Source: Paludibacteraceae bacterium (lineage in GTDB: Bacteria; Bacteroidota; Bacteroidia; Bacteroidales; Paludibacteraceae). From it: DNA of 34,370 bases. Both the position numbers and the translations under genes were made by a program. Numbering within the stretch: position 1 is the first letter of the stretch; each line of letters begins with the position of its first letter. Below are positions 33,828 through 34,370 of this stretch, piece by piece. Below the pieces are notes generated by a model. That model was given only the letters and a program-made list of their open reading frames with translations, was not told the DNA's origin and made no database searches. The stretch covers positions 1 through 34,370 of the forward strand of contig JAQUTW010000025.1 in assembly GCA_028694215.1 (NCBI GenBank). Direction: 5' to 3'.

Positions 33828-34261
33828 TGAAGACAAGACCTCTTTTTCTTGGGGAAGAGCTGTTCAAACTTATTCCACAGCGAATGCCGATAGTAATGGT
33901 GGATGTCTTTTATGATGCTACTGATACGGAAGCAAATACGGGTTTGACGGTTACAGCCGACAATCTGTTTTGTGAGAATAATAAGCTGCGTGAGCCTGGG
34001 CTGATTGAGCATGTTGCTCAGTCGGCTGCGGCTTTTGCCGGTTATGATACATACCGACAAGGGCTTGTCCCAAAATTAGGATTTATCGGTGAGATAAAGA
34101 AGTTTAAAATTTATCGTTTACCATTGACAGGTGAATGTTTACATACACATTTAGCTGTTTTGGGAGAAGCGGCAGGAGTTACATTGTTGGCAGCAGAAAC
34201 CAGAGTTAACGATGAAATTATTACGTCGTGTCAGATGAAAATTTTTATTAAAAACGATTAG
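33827..34261 (+). CDS. Hotdog-fold protein, 3-hydroxyacyl-ACP dehydratase-like
   Basis: 144 residues, hotdog fold. The start LIPQRMPIVMVDVF and the central helix EPGLIEHVAQSAAAFAGY correspond to FabZ/ApeP-type dehydratases, in which the helix Glu (here E61) is catalytic. The FabZ GHFPG histidine is not evident: the aligned region reads NNKLREPG, and the PHRxP histidine near the N-terminus is Gln18. H62 sits next to E61. It may be a dehydratase with altered chemistry, a thioesterase-like enzyme, or inactive. It is the last gene of the unit, directly before a strong terminator. Confidence 0.78.
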   Translation: MKTRPLFLGEELFKLIPQRMPIVMVDVFYDATDTEANTGLTVTADNLFCENNKLREPGLIEHVAQSAAAFAGYDTYRQGLVPKLGFIGEIKKFKIYRLPLTGECLHTHLAVLGEAAGVTLLAAETRVNDEIITSCQMKIFIKND

Positions 34262-34273
34262 AGTACACTACAA

Positions 34274-34308
34274 AAATAAAACAGTCCGTACAACGGACTG
34301 TTTTATTT
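34274..34308. terminator. Bidirectional intrinsic terminator
   Basis: AAATAAAACAGTCCG and its exact reverse complement (15-bp perfect stem, loop TACAA), with T-rich flank in both directions. It closes the lipid-type operon on the plus strand and should also terminate the tRNA-His transcript on the minus strand. Confidence 0.9.
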
Positions 34309-34343
34309 CAGTATAAATACTGACGGTGTTTTAGTAAAATTTG

Positions 34344-34370
34344 GGTGGAAGATGGGACTTGAACCCACGA
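34344..34370 (-). tRNA. tRNA-His, 3' end (cut by window)
   Basis: On the minus strand the T-arm GTGGG-TTCAAGT-CCCAT is followed by the acceptor strand CTTCCAC and discriminator C at 34344. Discriminator C73 is characteristic of bacterial tRNA-His, and the 3' half closely matches the E. coli tRNA-His pattern (TCGTGGGTTC to CCACC). The anticodon lies beyond the window. The bases after the discriminator are CAA, so CCA is not encoded. Confidence 0.75.

Noticed and set aside
30897-34261. Aryl-polyene or flexirubin cluster
   Set aside because: Only an acyltransferase, one ketosynthase, one ACP and one hotdog protein are present before a strong terminator; the ammonia-lyase, extra ketosynthases, exporter and LolA-type genes of those clusters are missing in the window.
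34262-34308. Inverted repeat as a mobile-element end
   Set aside because: A 15-bp perfect stem with a five-base loop and T-rich flanks directly after a gene and facing a tRNA is a bidirectional terminator.
1-34370. CRISPR arrays, toxin-antitoxin or phage genes
   Set aside because: No regularly spaced repeats and no matching protein families were seen on either strand.

Overview
The window is an AT-rich chromosomal stretch from a member of the Bacteroidota, most likely the order Bacteroidales. The evidence is recurrent TAnnTTTG -7 promoter boxes, a tmRNA tag reading GENNYALAA, a BACON-domain protease and a second protein with type IX secretion (T9SS) C-terminal sorting domains, a BtuB/BtuG cobalamin locus, a DUF4251 lipoprotein and RNA genes without an encoded CCA end. 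Genus cannot be fixed from sequence alone.

Layout. 1-299: the end of an IS982-type insertion sequence lying inside a metallophosphoesterase gene. 302-5701 (+): a Zn-ribbon Nudix hydrolase, a giant TPR protein and an outer-membrane beta-barrel. 5743-8094 (-): GNAT acetyltransferase, argG and a DUF4251 lipoprotein. 8387-9742 (+): a sodium:neurotransmitter-type symporter, tail-to-tail with a UDG-fold glycosylase (-). 10396-14140 (-): T9SS-exported trypsin-like protease, ispE, then tmRNA. 14262-20590 (-): His-rich exported protein and a CusB/CusA/CusC-type metal efflux system. 20661-25214 (-): cobalamin riboswitch, btuB, a BtuG-like lipoprotein and a T9SS-sorted surface protein. 25265-27668 (-): a tryptophan attenuator (leader peptide with three consecutive Trp codons plus terminator) in front of trpB2 and ttcA. 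27722-30085 (-): queA, folE and a PPOX-type flavoprotein. 30240-34308 (+): a TetR-type regulator broken by a one-base frameshift behind a perfect palindromic operator candidate, then acyltransferase, ketosynthase, ACP and hotdog protein, closed by a strong terminator. 34344-34370 (-): the 3' end of a tRNA-His gene.

Functional groups. Several transcription units carry visible regulation: riboswitch control of B12 uptake, ribosome-mediated attenuation of trpB2-ttcA, and probable TetR control of a small lipid-type operon. The strongest leads are the trp attenuator on a stand-alone TrpB2 gene, the T9SS-sorted protein in the B12 operon, and the compact TetR/LPLAT/KS/ACP/hotdog operon of unknown product.
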